Notes under the pieces: model-generated
Told to the model about the DNA's origin: nothing
Databases searched by the model: none
What the model saw: only the letters and a program-made list of their open reading frames with translations
Shown here: piece after piece, positions 11,801 to 24,387 of the stretch
Position numbering within the stretch: position 1 is the first letter of the stretch
Layout: the number at the start of each line of letters is the position of its first letter
Source: Takakia lepidozioides
Lineage: Eukaryota; Streptophyta; Takakiopsida; Takakiales; Takakiaceae
Direction of reading: 5' to 3'
Assembly: GCA_030704615.1 (NCBI GenBank)
Contig: CM060732.1
Location: forward strand, 6,264,001 to 6,328,000
DNA: 64,000 nucleotides
Program-made: the position numbers and the translations under genes

Positions 11801-14800
11801 GTGGTACAGTAAGTCGTCAATCCTTCTTGCCCTGGCGGTGACAGTCCCTTTGATGTCAGCATCTCTCTCTATAGCACTCCCAATCTGGGTACAGAATGGG
11901 TACCGTTTCTACCTGCCTTCTACATGGGACTCTTCCACAAGCAGAGCCTGCCCAATGCAACGACCAGCCAGTGGCAGATCCAAAGAGGTGAGTAAGGCCA
12001 ACCATGGTTTAATGAAGTCTGTCTCTTTGTGGATGCTAGTGACCCAGCCTGGCTTTCATCATATCGAGCAAGCACACGATGTTTCAATTCAATACGCATG
12101 ATTTGTGGCAGCAGATGGTTTGCTCCAAGGTTTGGTGCGCTTGTCTCTGTGGATAAGAGATTGACTCTAGCTGCTAGATACAAAGCCTGCGATTCTGAAG
12201 TGCATTCTGAAGTTTCAACAACAGTCCACATGTAGCTTTCAAATCTAACAGTTGGTGTTGTACTAGATTATGTTGAGCATGTGCCATCATGAGCATGGTA
12301 ATTGTGAAGGTCAACTGACAAAAGTTGATTTTTGCTGGACAAGGTCATGTCACTGGCCATGATAATATGCATTGGATGTGTATTAGCTGTTGGGGTCATA
12401 ATCAGAGACTAGTACATTGAGCATGTGCCATCATGAGCATGGTAATTGTGAAGGTCAGACTGACAAAAGTTGATTTTTGCAGGACAAGGTCATGACAATT
12501 GCCATCATAATATGCATTGGATGTGTATTAGCTGTTGGGGTCATAATCTCTCTGAGTCCACTTGATGATCTCAACTACCATGGCTGGAGCAGAAACCAAA
12601 CAAGTTTCACTTCTCCGTACACGTCGTCCATCTACTTAGGATGGGCGATTGCTTCAGCATTTGCGCTGATTCTTACAGGATTCTTACCTGCAGTCTCTTG
12701 GTTTGCAACATACCGCTTCTCTTTATCTTCGGCAGTTTGTGTCGCGGTCTTTATAGGTACGGTTCAATTGATTGTATCTCTGTAGTTTTGTCGCTTTGTG
12801 TTTGACTTCGATACATGAGCTGTAGCCATTGTAATAGATGCTATGGCAGATGGCCAAAGGTTAGCACACATGTCCTAACACCACCAACTAAAGTGTGGAG
12901 ATTCTACCCTCAATCACAACTGCTAAACCAGAGTGCTGAAGGGGAATTGATGATTGGAAAAACAGGCTGATTAGCCGGGTAGTTTTTTGAAGTTCTGCCA
13001 ATTATGGTCCAGCTAAGTTTCGCTTGCTACAAGTATGCCCTGTATTTATTTGGTTGGCACATGAAAATGATCAAGCTATGTGAGAAGCCGGCAACTTTAA
13101 TACAAGAACAGCTTATTTCAAGTATGTGGAAGTTGGTCAAGAGTGAGAAGTGGTTTGTCACAATTGTTCACTTATGAAGACGTTTATTGACTGGCTTTCC
13201 TTTGCTACTTGCAGTGGTACTGGTGACTTTCTGCGGAGGATCATATGTGGGAGTGGTGCAGAGTCGTGTTGAGAAACTGCCCATCGGGGCTGATTTCCTG
13301 GCTGCATTGCTACCACTCATATGTATCCCAGCTGTATTCTTCCTTGGCTGTGGCCTCTTCAAATGGTGAGTTGGTCTAGGTTTTGGTGTTGGCTTTAAAT
13401 AGGTCTGCCTATAGAGCTGCTCTCTCTCCTATCTGTTGCAGTGTCTCTTCTGGTGTAGTGGTGGCCTTTAATGTATTTCTAAGTTCTTCCTGGAACTGAT
13501 GGCAGATATTTGATCTCTAAAATTACAGGAAAGATGAGGGCTGGAAGTTTTCTCGAGGGGTCTATGTGTTCGTGGGTGTGGGCCTCCTTCTTTTGCTCGG
13601 TGCCATATCAGCAGTCATTGCTACGATCAATCCTTGGATGGTGAGGATGTGCTTGTGTTATATTGCAATTTTTTTCTATGAGCGCAACTTCTTCTAAACT
13701 TAGCTTTCTGACTTAATGTAATTGATGGTGTTCCAAGGTTGGAGTTGCCTTCCTCCTATTTCTGCTACTAGTGGTGCTTACGATTGGTGTAATCCATCAC
13801 TGGGCGTCCCACAATTTCTACTTGACACGCATGGAGATGCTTCTGGTCTGTCTGGCGGCTTTTGTACTGGCACTGGCTGCATTTCTCGTTGGTCTCCTAG
13901 CAGGTAAAGTTTTCTTCATGCTGTCCATTTTTCCTCCCACATAAGCTCTTGCAAAAGAAGAATCTGGGAGCAAATATGTAGTAATGAAGCTGATAGATTA
14001 TGAATTCCAGCCAGACAGTTTGTAGAGAGTTTCTTAGCAGGGCAATGGAAGTGGTAGTGTGTTTCCAATGTGTAATTGTGATGAATCTTGGTTCTGACAT
14101 CTGTCTATCTGAATTTCGTCTGCAAGTTGGTTGTGTTTGTGTGCTAAATTGGGGTGCTGTCTTGTTCTTACCAGTGTGGTGTTGGTTGGATAGCTCAGGT
14201 CAGTATCATGTTTCACATCAGATCTAACTTTATCTCTTCCAGATGAACCTTTTGTCGGAGCTTCGGTTGGGTATTTTGCATTTCTGTTCCTTATGGCTGT
14301 CAGAGCCCTCACGGTAAGTACGTTACAATTATTAATATTTATCTGCATGGAGAAGTAGTTAGAAGAAAGCATTGCTGTCATCTTGATGATTTTTTGTTAT
14401 CATTGTGCTCCTGTCAGCTTTGTGAGTTGTCACTAATGATATAGTCCCACATGTATGGATGTTTTTATAGCTACAATGGTTTTTTTCACTTAATGTTGAA
14501 GTAGAACTGTTACATCTTCCACTGATATAGACTCTTGGGTTCTGACAGGTGCTCTTGTCACCGGCTGTGGTGGTTTACTCCCCGCGTGTGCTGCCTGTCT
14601 ATGTGTATGATGCTCATGCAGATTCGGCCAAGAATGTCAGGTGCATTGCTCGCTTGATTGACACTCTAAGAATATACTAAAGTAAATCAACCACTAGTAC
14701 TTTATGTCTAGATGTATGGGCACACATCCTGAGTTTTTGTTGGATGCCTTTGTGATTTGATTTTTGTAAAGAGTAACTCAACTATTAACGTTGGTGGCGG

Positions 14801-15078
14801 TCAAAATAGAGTGTGGCAGACTCGGGCTACTGTATGACTCATTTTACTTTCATGCTGATAATTATATCTCAAAAGCATTCAATCAGTAACTTTGGGTTGG
14901 GATGCATTTGCCCAGTGCTGCCTTTTTGGTTCTCTATGGCATTGCCTTAGCCACGGCAGGGTGGGGAGTGGTAGCCAGCTTGGAGATTTATCCACCCTTT
15001 GCTGGGGCAGCAGTGTCAGCCATCACTCTAGTTGTGGCCTATGGTTTTGCTGTTTCTCGTCCACAATTGACTCTAAAG
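5849..15078 (+). other. DEK1: DEK1 exons 1-17: multi-pass membrane (MEM) region with loop
   Basis: Residues 1 to about 1105 form the polytopic membrane part; the family has 21-24 predicted membrane segments, and long hydrophobic runs are visible in most of these exons. Exon 7 (residues 318-646) encodes the large Ser-rich cytoplasmic or extracellular loop. It carries the family signatures NPSAARR, LREGFRRK and DKGLDPNFAVMLKEK, and then re-enters the membrane (GTPERAW...VETIVVAVFRP). The loop is the least conserved part relative to flowering plants. In land plants this region retains DEK1 at the plasma membrane and controls its protease; that role is inferred here from the family. Confidence 0.9.
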
Positions 15079-18000
15079 GTATGTGATAGTTGACTTTTCA
15101 GTTTTTACCCCCCAACTTTGAATGGTTGTGGTTGTTAGTTTTCGCAGCTGAGCTGGTTGGTAGCATTGAGCAATGTAGTGTTGTGAAAGAATCATCTCTC
15201 TGCTTATTACTGATGTGCATTGATTTTTAACTACTAGTTCTTTGGACACAGATGATGGAGGATGCATTGCAGTTTTTGAGGAAGGAAACAATCGTGCAGG
15301 CAATTGCTCGTTCCTCAACCAAGGTACATCTTCAGAACCCTCATGGGTTGTTTGGGAGATGTTCTGCCATCTGGGTTTTTTGTTGATGGACATTTTTGGC
15401 TGGATGACATGTAATTTCAGTTGTCAGCGTGTTTTTAGAAGAAAGTTATCTTATGTTACATCATCTTTATTTGCTTATTTTCTTAATCATGTCTATTCCA
15501 TCTTTTTAACCTTGTTCAGCTCTGGCAGTCGAAGTGACTCATTGAAGATGTTGAAATATTCTTAATTTAGACTGAGTATCTTTCCATAGAAAATTTATGT
15601 TGTGATCGAAATGACTAATACGCAGTGTTTCAGACACGGAATGCCATGTCGGGGACCTACTCTGCGCCCCAGAGATCTGCCAGCTCAGCAGCAATGTTAG
15701 TGGGTGATGCGGCTATTACCCGTGACAAGGCAGGCAACTTTGTTCTGCCCCGGGCTGATGTTTTAAAGCTCCGTGAACGTCTCCGCAATGAGGAACAAGC
15801 TGCCGGTCTCTGCTGGTGGGGGTCCCGTTCAGCTTTTGTCTCTCGATATGATTCTACAGCTGATGTAGGCTACAGAAGGAAGCTATGTGCCCACGCACGT
15901 ATTTTGGCTTTAGAGGAGGCCATTGACACTGAGTGGGTTTACATGTGGGACAAGTTTGGGGGCTATCTCCTGTTGGTGCTTGGTCTTGCTGCAAGGGCAG
16001 AAAGAGTGCAGGTACCACCATTTGACATCTTAAATCCTCCATGGTTTACAGATCTTGTGATATTAATTCTTTGTCTTGCCAATATAGCTGTGGCCATCAC
16101 TCTCCGATAAGGTTGGGTTTCTCTGGTGGCAGGATGAAGTACGGCTTCGGCTGTTCCTTGACAGTATTGGCTTGTCAAATCTTAGTGCAAAGAAGATTAA
16201 AAAGTGGACACCAGAGGATCGCAAACGATTTGAAATGGTCCAAGAAAAGTATGTTCTTCTCTTCACTCAGAGGTTTGGAGTAGTCCGTCTGACTTGTTCA
16301 TCTCTGTTTCGCAAAGAACATGTTTATTTCCTGTCATAAATGTCAATGTGAGTTTCTGCTAAACGTAGTGCAGCAATTAGGACTGATTTGAAAATGCTAG
16401 GAATATTGAGGGATGTGAAACATTTTAAGGTTAGAATTTGGTGTGTCCAGTCCCGTTTTTGTGGAAAAACGGGAAGTCCTTGCCATTTTATAGAATGTAT
16501 CTTCCTTTAGAAGATATCTGTAATGGCAGATTTGCTCTTGGTTAATCAAATTGTCTTCGAGCATGGTTCCTTTTGTTTCTCTTTTTCTTTCCTGTTGGGT
16601 CATGAGTCTTCATGGAGGTGGTAGCACTCACTCTCAAACCATGGATTGTAGTTACATGCGGGAGAAGGAGTCGGAGGAGGAGCTAATGCAGCAACGACGA
16701 GAGGAGGAAGGGAAGGGAAAAGAGCGACGCAAGGCTTTACTGGAACGAGAGGAACGACGGCGTCGTGAAATGGAAGCTTCTGTGATCTCTTCTGTGCCTG
16801 ATGTGGGCAGCAAGGAAGCGGCAGCAATGGCTGCTGCTGTACGGGCAGTTGGAGGGGATGTTGTCCTTGATGAAAGCCGTCCTGGAGAGCAGGTCTCCAG
16901 CCTGGCTCGTCGCATACTGAGTGCTCAAAGGGCTCGACGTGCTCACCAGGTTTGTGACATCTGCAGACGGGCCTCTTGTTTTGCAAAGTGAGGTCTGATC
17001 TCCATAGAATTTGAACACGAACATCAGTTATTAGCTTGTGTGGGACTTAATATGGTCAACTGTTGTGTCATTTTGCATGTAGAAACTGTCTTGCCGTCAA
17101 TTGTAGGAGGTAGCCCTGTTGTTGCCATATATATGCCTACAGCATGTTGCAATTGCTTCCCTTACATTGCTGCAGTAACTGGGGACTCGTCACGCAGAGA
17201 TAATTGACTCTCGATACAGGGACAGATACATGCACATAACTGATCCAGTTGCTTCATAGTCAGATCTAGTGGATTGGCCACTTCCAACTGCTTGGTTGTA
17301 TGGTTTCTCCCAAAAATGTAAGCTTTGTAACACATGGGTTGTCTTCAGACTGGAGTGCCAGGGACTGTGTGTGTGATTGACGATGAGCCTCGCAGTACTG
17401 GCCGTCCTTGTGGGGCCATTGATCCAGCTGTCTGTGCCAGCCGGAAAGTCACCTTCTCTGCTGCTGTTCTGGTCCAGCCAGAATCAGGGCCAGTCTGTGT
17501 CTTGGGGTCTGAAGCACACCAACAGAAGTGCTGGGAAATATTAATTGCGGGTGCTGAGCAAGGCTTAGAGGCAGGGCAAGTTGGTCTTCGACTTGTTTTA
17601 AAGGGAGCTGGCCAGACAACATCCAACAAGGAGTGGATAATTGGGAGCACTTGCATTGCTGATGGAAGGTGCTAGCTCATACATCTGTGCACACCCTTTC
17701 CCCTCCCTTGTTCATACAAATTTTGGATTGTTCCGTCTGTTTAGTAAGGTGGTGTACCAAACGCTTTGTGGTAACTGCTGATGAGTGAAAGTGAGGGATA
17801 GTGATGAAAATGTAACTAAGTGCCCTTTGTCCAGGAGAGGACAAGAGTGTATAGTGGGATCCTTGCTAAGTTCCAGTGAAGGACTAACATATGAGATTTT
17901 TGTTTGAAATGTAGGTGGCACACCGTTGCTGTTACCATTGATGCTGATACTGGGGAGGCAACTGTGTTCTTGGATGGGAACTTTGACGGTCAACAGAGTG

Positions 18001-21000
18001 ACCTAGTATTGCCTGCAGAGGGTGGCATCTGGGAAGAAGGAATGGAAGTTTGGGTTGGCATCAGGCCTCCCATGGACCTGGATGCCTTTGGACGGTCTGA
18101 TAGTGAAGGAGCAGAGTCAAGAATGCACGCAATGGATGTGTTCTTGTGGGGCCGTTGCTTGTCAGAGGATGAAATTATGATGGTGCATAACAGTACCAAT
18201 GCTGACGAATATAATGACGGGGACTTACTCGATGACAACTGGCGGGGATCTCCCATGGAAACACCAATGAGGGTATGACTTCTCTTGCGAGTGTGTGATG
18301 GTTCACCCTTAGAGTGAAATGGATGTTCTGAAGAGACGTACTGAAAATAGTCCAAATGACATTTTCAACTTGTGTGTTGTTTGGAAGTTGTGCTTGCCGG
18401 CAAGAATATAAAGCCGGAGTGTGCGAAATAAATTTGATGGTAGCTGCAAAGAGGAAACCCAGTCCTTGCACTTGAAATCCAATTCCACCATGCTACTGGG
18501 CTGTGTCCTGTTGATTGGATATTGATCCACATTAAAATTCTACTCAGGGTAGCAACTGGTTCCCAGGTTGATGTCATTGGGCACAGGTGCCAACTCAATG
18601 CCAATTCTTTTAATGTTGTGCATGGCTAGCTAGTCCTGGCTTATCTGTCCATGAGACTATGAAATAGTGTTCTCATGTGCCCTGTTGTAACTTTCTCCCA
18701 GCATCTTATGGTGGTACTGTGGTGGCAGTTCGAAGATTGGGCATGTGAACCTGAGCTTGACTTGTACTATCGAGATGAAGTGTACTGGGATGAGCAGCCG
18801 GTGAATGGAGGGAAGAGAAAGACCACTGAAAAGGAGAGTATAGTGCTGGATATGGACTACTTATCAAGGAAGCTTAGACCTCCAAAAATGGAGACTCAGG
18901 AGGAAGTGACTCAGCGCATGCGAACTGTCGAATTGGCAGTGAAAGAAGCCCTTGCAGCAAGGGGAGAGACCCATTTCACTGATCAAGAGTTTCCACCAAC
19001 AAACCACTCATTGTTTGTCGATCCTGATCATCCTTTGCCTCAGCTGCAGGCAAGTTTAAGGCGCTTCTAAGCTCATGCCTCACTGATAGCGAGGTTCTGT
19101 AGTGCATTCTGTTTTGGTGTTCCTTCTGCTTTTGTGTAGATGCATTTCTAAGGACAAATGATTGAACTTCAGGTGGTAAATTCTTGGTTGCGGCCGGAAG
19201 AGGTTTTTAGGGAACAAGGCATCGACTCTCGCCCTCGTTTGTTTGCAGGCTCGGCGAATCCTTCTGATGTTTGCCAGGTTTATTTCAGGCCCTGGTCTAG
19301 CCCCATCCAGTACAGAGATCAGAAACGTATAAAGTCTATCTGTTGTATGATGTTACAAGCAAAGCTTCCAGCCAGATTCTGTATGAATTTCTACTGGACT
19401 TCTGCTTAGTCTCTTGACATTGAAATACTGCTCACCCTGACGAGCCTGCAAGTTGCCAGAGCCACAAATGTACTCGGGTTTCTGTTTTCTAGACATTCTA
19501 ATTCCGCAACATCGGTACATCTTTTGTGATCACAGGGGCGACTAGGTGATTGCTGGTTCTTGAGTGCGGTGGCTGTCTTAACTGAGGCATCACGCATCTC
19601 TGACGTCATGATCACTCCTGAATACAATGAGGAGGGTATCTACACTGTCCGATTCTGTATTGAGGTCTATCTCAAACCTGTCTTCTGTTAGGTGCACTTT
19701 GGTTTGCTTTTGATGTGATATAGAACAGATGTAAAGAGATTAGGCCTGTTTGATTACGTTTGTGGAGTGAGGAATAGAAGAGAGCATCTTTATTTAGCGA
19801 GCATGTCAAACCTTTCTTTCCAGGTCGTGGAGTTGGTTTACAGACATCTGACCCAGAGATCTGGTAATCTTTACAGGGTGAGTGGGTCCCTGTGGTTGTG
19901 GATGATTGGATTCCTTGTGAGGGTCGAGGGAAGCCAGCCTTCGCAACAAGTCGGAAGGGCAATGAGCTATGGGTCTCAATCCTTGAAAAAGCGTATGCCA
20001 AACTACATGGCTCCTATGAAGCCTTGGAAGGCGGAGTTGTTCAGGATGCACTTGTTGATTTGACTGGGGGTGCTGGCGAGGAAATCGATATGACTTCTGA
20101 AACCTCACAGCTTGATCTTGCTAGCGGCAGGCTATGGTTTCAGCTGCAGAGGTTCAAGGAGGAAGGTTTTCTGTTAGGGGCGGGTAGCCCCTCGGGATCT
20201 GACGTGCATGTTTCAACAAGTGGAATTGTGCAGGGCCATGCCTACTCTGTGTTACAGGTAATATTAGCAGATCTTATTAGTGTTTCTTTTGCATCATCCA
20301 GCTCTTCGGGGAGAAAATTTTGAAAGCCAGAATCTACTTCACCACAGAGATTGGAAGTGGGCCTTTGGTGATGGGAGTGTCCCCGCCATGCTACTCTCCT
20401 CTTGTCCCCCTTTTATCCCATATTCCCTCTGAATTGAGTTTGGAGTCCGGTCACAAGACTAATGCAAGCACAGGCCAGTGACTGTATTCTTTCTCTATGC
20501 TCTATCTTTTGTCTTACTACCAACGTCAGCCCCTGACAGAGGTAGGTTCTGTCCCTTTTGTTCCCGCTCAAACTGGGCGCGGGGTCAATGGCCACAAGGC
20601 TACGGCAAACAACGGCTTATGAGTACAATCTATGCTCTATCTTTTGATTAAACAGACTTCTTTCGTTCAAGCCACAACACATCTATCTATTTCTCTTCTT
20701 CTTTCACTGTTATTCAAGAGTCTGACTACATTCTATTGTCCCCATTCATTTTCTCCATCACAGGTTCGAGAGGTGGATGCGCACAAACTTGTGCAAATTC
20801 GCAACCCATGGGCCAATGAGGTTGAATGGAATGGCCCTTGGTCAGATTTGTCACCTGAGTGGACTGATCGCATGAAGCATAAACTGAAATACATTCCTCA
20901 GGTACTTCAATTTTGGGGACAGCCGAAGTCTGGTGTTTCAATTACACGAAAACTGAGCAGGACCAGCATCAGGACCCACATTAAGTCTGAACGTCTGAAC

Positions 21001-22086
21001 TGTCCTTCAGATGGATATAGTTGGATACAGATACCCATCTTGTGTTAGGGTCTTCTGCTCCATGAATATTAATCTACTGATATTTCCTGCTTTCATAGGC
21101 ATGGGTAGATTGACCAGTGTATGTCAGAGAGTGACACGTGATAAATGATGGCTATCTTACTGACGATAACTGTATGGCAAACCATGATTTTTTTTTTCTG
21201 TGTAGGCTGCAGATGGTGTATTCTGGATGTCATGGGAAGACTTTCAACTGCACTTTCGCTCCGTGTACGTCTGCCGGATCTATCCACCAGAAATGCGTTA
21301 CTCAATGCGGGGTCAATGGCGGGGCTCTAGTGCTGGAGGCTGCCAAGATTTTGACACATGGCACCAAAATCCACAGTTTCATCTCAAGGCTGTTGGCCCA
21401 GATGCCCGCCTTCCTATACATGTCTTTGTTACGCTCACACAGGTCCTCTCTTCCCTGATCTCTTCCCTGTCTCTCATGAGTAAATTCTCTCTTCCTGTGG
21501 GGTTTCAATGGACGATGTTATTAAGCTCCTTTCTCTCTCATTCATATTCATATGACCCTCTTGTGGACAAGTAGCCTTATTTGTTTTGGTTCAATAGGCT
21601 GACAGACTCTATCAGGGTGTGTAATTGCCAAAGGAATGGACCTTTTTGTGCTAGAGTCTGTAAGGTACATTTGAAGCTTTTGATACCCTGAACATTTGAT
21701 GCATGGCTGAGTTTTAGACAGAGATCAAGCTCTCTTACATATTGACCTGTTCCTGATGAATTTATTTTGTGTCTCAGGGTGTCCACTTTTCCTCACAGCG
21801 CCGTGCTGGCTTTGCCAACTATCAACCTGGAGGAGAAGCCTCCCGTTTCTATATCGGCATGCGCATCATCAAAACAAAGGGAAAACGTTCAGGACCCAAC
21901 ATCTATATGCATGAAGCGGTGTCAGGGACAGACTATGTTAATGCGAGGGAAATGTCTTGTGAAATGGTGCTTGAGCCTGACCCTAAAGGCTACACTATCG
22001 TTCCCACTACTTTCGCCCCTGGACAGGAAGCCCAGTTCTTGCTGTCAGTGTTTACGAAAGCTTCCATCACTTTAGAGCCACTGTAG
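5849..22086 (+). CDS. DEK1: Phytocalpain DEK1 (DEFECTIVE KERNEL 1), complete, 30 exons
   Basis: Plant membrane calpain controlling cell-layer and division-plane decisions. Exons: 5849-5985, 7160-7410, 7824-8006, 8284-8419, 8677-8807, 9196-9310, 9605-10589, 11057-11167, 11462-11520, 11810-11987, 12483-12756, 13215-13365, 13529-13640, 13738-13903, 14243-14313, 14549-14640, 14916-15078, 15252-15323, 15634-16011, 16133-16248, 16652-16949, 17349-17668, 17915-18272, 18729-19049, 19173-19277, 19536-19664, 19877-20257, 20764-20901, 21206-21442, 21778-22086. They total 6477 nt and join in frame to 2158 aa plus TAG, close to the ~2150 aa of land-plant DEK1. Order: multi-pass membrane region, arm, LG3, CysPc, C2L. 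The start is chosen because exon 1 encodes the family's N-terminal membrane segment ending NWRPWR; a second ATG lies 12 bp downstream. Twenty-eight introns are GT-AG and two (after exons 4 and 24) GC-AG. Exons were inferred from family similarity and phase, not transcripts. Confidence 0.96.
12273..12549 (+). repeat. Tandem duplication of an intron end plus the start of DEK1 exon 11
   Basis: A 131-nt segment starting at 12273 recurs at 12417 (period 144). It covers the last ~66 bp of intron 10 and the first ~65 bp of exon 11. In the upstream copy the acceptor is TTTTGCTG instead of TTTTGCAG, and the exon-like part runs into an in-frame TAG (12411-12413) where the duplication ends. The downstream copy is the functional exon. 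Confidence 0.9.
15252..16949 (+). other. DEK1: DEK1 exons 18-21: juxtamembrane arm
   Basis: Residues about 1106-1393 link the last membrane segments to the LG3 domain. Recognisable blocks are SGTYSAPQRSASSAA, KAGNFVLPR, AHARILALEEAIDTEWVYMW and DSIGLSNLSAKKIKKW. Exon 21 adds a strongly charged, probably helical stretch (REEEGKGKERRKALLEREER), then EAAAMAAAVRAVGGD. In other plants the arm is autolytically cleaved to release the protease; no cleavage site can be assigned from sequence alone. Confidence 0.88.
17349..18272 (+). other. DEK1: DEK1 exons 22-23: LG3 (laminin-G-like) domain
   Basis: Residues about 1394-1619 contain the LG3 signatures SGPVCVLGSE, EQGLEAGQVGLRL, WHTVAVTIDADTGEA and FGRSDSEG, ending with MDVFLWGRCLSEDE. 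This jelly-roll domain precedes the protease and is thought to regulate it. Exon 22 ends with two bases of an Arg codon completed by exon 23, supporting the acceptor at 17913-17914. Confidence 0.9.
18729..21442 (+). other. DEK1: DEK1 exons 24-29: CysPc calpain protease core with intact triad
   Basis: The papain-like calpain core runs from about residue 1700 to 2005. All three catalytic residues are present: Cys1767 in GRLGDCWFLSA (codon 19551-19553), His1925 in GIVQGHAYSV (20237-20239) and Asn1945 in VQIRNPWANEVEW (20803-20805). Other hallmarks are FTDQEFPP, CEGRGKPAFATSR and LVDLTGGAGEE. The intact triad and in-frame splicing argue for an active protease. Exon 29 carries the WMSWEDF...HFRSVYVCR motif at the core/C2L boundary. 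Confidence 0.95.
20525..20627 (+). mobile_element. LINE 3'-end fragment in DEK1 intron 27
   Basis: About 100 bp (core GGGCGCGGGGTCAATGGCC) match the segments at 26824-26912 and, in part, 27767-27830. The 26.8-kb copy lies directly downstream of a LINE reverse-transcriptase C-terminal remnant. I infer that all three are 3' ends of one LINE family, here severely 5'-truncated. Confidence 0.6.
21443..22086 (+). other. DEK1: DEK1 exon 30 and preceding intron: C2L domain end
   Basis: The C2-like domain spans about residues 2010-2158 (end of exon 29 plus exon 30). It includes FYIGMRIIKTKGKR, GTDYVNAREMSCEMVLEPDP and the conserved terminus FLLSVFTKASITLEPL followed by TAG at 22084-22086. The acceptor used is CTCAG ending at 21777. 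No AATAAA-type polyadenylation signal is obvious in the first 200 bp downstream. Confidence 0.9.
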
Positions 22087-24012
22087 CTGGGGGGGACCAG
22101 CCAATGAACAAGATTGAGGCAGTGCAGACAGACAGTTGCAGTCCTTGTGCACAATCGACCAACAAGATTGGCTCTGCCAGGTCCATTCACTTCCAGGGCT
22201 TTTTGAGGTATATGGTTGTCACTTAAATCATTGTCCACTTTATTAAGTGGGGAGATACTGAGTTGTAAATAGCTGCTGATGTAGTCATGGCCATACAATA
22301 TGCTAGTTGTATGGTCAAGATATGGGGACACCAGGATATTGGGTTCTTCTTCTTGGTAGTGTGCTGGATTACATCTCTTCATGTTAGCCCACTCCGGTAG
22401 GATCTTCTGGTCTTTGTTGGTTGGACTCATAAGTCTGGCATGCCCTTTTGAGGGGGAGCCCCCAACAAGTTGTGATTGGTGATTTTGGGATCAAATCCAT
22501 TTGGTTTTTGGAGGCCCTGAATGGGGGTTGTATTGTTTTCTACTCTGATTGCAGTGTCTTAGTTTCAGCACTACGGCTCTCAAGAGAAGTATGGAAGTCT
22601 TTTGTTACTCACTCCTTGGGCTAGTCCCTCACCTCGGAGACCTGATGCGGTTATGAGCATGATTGGGCGTAGTCAGTAATCGCTCTTCCAGATTTTCACG
22701 GGCCGCCAGGCCACACTGGACATTGCTAGATGTGGTATCAGCCGCCGGACCCTCTCGAAGAAACAGGAGTAGAAACCAAGGGCCAGTGAAAGAACCATCA
22801 AGAGATGGACAGGTCGTGGACATCCAAAACAGCATGTGCTATGCCATGGTGCTGGTGGCAGCAAGAGATGCTTGTCAATATGGGAGGGTAATTCTCTGAC
22901 TCTCTCAGCATTTGCCTATGATGGGTTGGCATGTACTTCGTGGCATTATATGGGGCCTCAGGTCTTGGGCTGAGCAGTCTTTCATTTCATGCCTTCTTAA
23001 TGGATCTAAAATGGTACAGGTATGCATGCTTCTTGAAGAAAGACTGCCTCTGTAACTTGTCCTCTTCATTGTTTTCTTGTTGTGTCCCTGGGGCTCTTTC
23101 AACCTCCCACAGACTTTTTTATAATTCTGAATGCATGACTTCCTTGGATATTGATAAGAACTAGTGGGTCTGGTACAGGAATAACATCAGCTGGCAGTGC
23201 ACAACAGGAGGTCCTCTATGTTATTGCTTTAGGAAGGAAATGCTCGCTCCCTTGTTCGTCCTGTTAAAATACATGGCTCAGTGGAGTGCAGATCCAATTA
23301 AGAGTTACATGGCCCCTTTTATCAAAGGAGTGGAGTTGGCGATAAAAAATTTATTGCAGTTGAAAGTTACTACACTGTACATTTCAAAAATGAGCACAGC
23401 TCTGAGACAAAAATATCTTCTTGTATGTGTCTTGGTGTTTTGTGGTCGGCACTCGGAGTGTCAGTTGCAGAACTTGCAATTTTCTCACAAGCTGATGCCT
23501 GCTGCAAGCAAAGGCGAAGTTCAGTGCAGATTATACATTCTCATATCATCATATCTGCTTTCGCAATAAAAAGGCACTTAATTATTTTTTTAATTGTGCA
23601 GTTAGGAGTCAGGACAGTTCGACTGTGCGCCTTACCTCAATATCATTCCGGTTTATTGTGAGGCAGGTCTATTCTCACAGCTGTTTCCTTCTCTCTGTTA
23701 CTTGTAATGATAAACTTAGTGTTTGATGAGGGTGAATATGGATTCTGTGCTTCACATGATTCATCTGGCTCTGCACCACTCAGGATCATTTTGGTCCGAT
23801 TTGGACATAGTCCTCTGCAATCTGAGTTGAACTGTCATCTCCTGGTCACCACCTCAGCAGATTAGAGAGTAGAGCAAGGAAGCCACAAAAGGATGTCAAC
23901 TTGAGACAGCCAAAGCTACTGTCTATCAATACCATAGAATACTAGGAGGATGATTCACAAATGCAGTCTCTGCACAAGCCCATTTAAACAGATTTACCTT
24001 GAGGCTATGTAA
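22087..24012. other. DEK1 3' flank; nothing recognised
   Basis: No family match is visible on either strand. A + frame at about 22685-22770 carries a basic stretch, but it stops quickly and has no supporting splice sites. The stretch probably holds the DEK1 3' UTR and decayed repeats. Confidence 0.4.
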
Positions 24013-24387
24013 CTACCATAGCTGTCGTACTAACATGTACTCTGTTTCTTTCATTCTCCTGAAGAGATCTCGCCGGTACTCTGGCTCCTGATAATGAGTG
24101 TCTTGCAGCATACCCTCCAGCCTTGGGCTTGTTGGCCCCGATTCTGATGATCTCACACTACTCTGGCTGGACCTGGGGCTCAGACCTACTTCTGATCTGG
24201 CAGTGCCAAGATCTGATTGTGCATCACTGGGAAGAGTGAAGCGCACCCTGCTTGCAAGTGTCAATGGCGCCGTCGCTGATCCATTTGAGGAAGCCTCATG
24301 CTTCACAGGTGAGAGGGTGGGCTTAGGTGTGGCTGGCATCCCCATTCTTTCCAATTCTTCGAGTTGCACCTGAACGTCCGCCACCAT
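24013..24387 (-). CDS. Hypothetical Ser-rich protein (124 aa)
   Basis: This unbroken minus-strand frame starts at ATG 24387 (MVADVQVQLEELERMG) and ends with a TAG at 24013-24015; an upstream ATG at 24537 would lengthen it to 174 aa. It has Ser/Pro-rich segments (VGLSPRSSQSSVRSSESG) followed by a charged tail (EYRRDLFRRMKETEYM). The composition looks coding-like rather than random, but I recognise no domain. It lies between the convergent 3' ends of DEK1 and RRP42, about 650 bp beyond the RRP42 stop. It could be a separate gene, a 3' exon of an unseen transcript, or chance. Confidence 0.35.
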   Translation of the reverse strand: MVADVQVQLEELERMGMPATPKPTLSPVKHEASSNGSATAPLTLASRVRFTLPSDAQSDLGTARSEVGLSPRSSQSSVRSSESGPTSPRLEGMLQDTHYQEPEYRRDLFRRMKETEYMLVRQLW

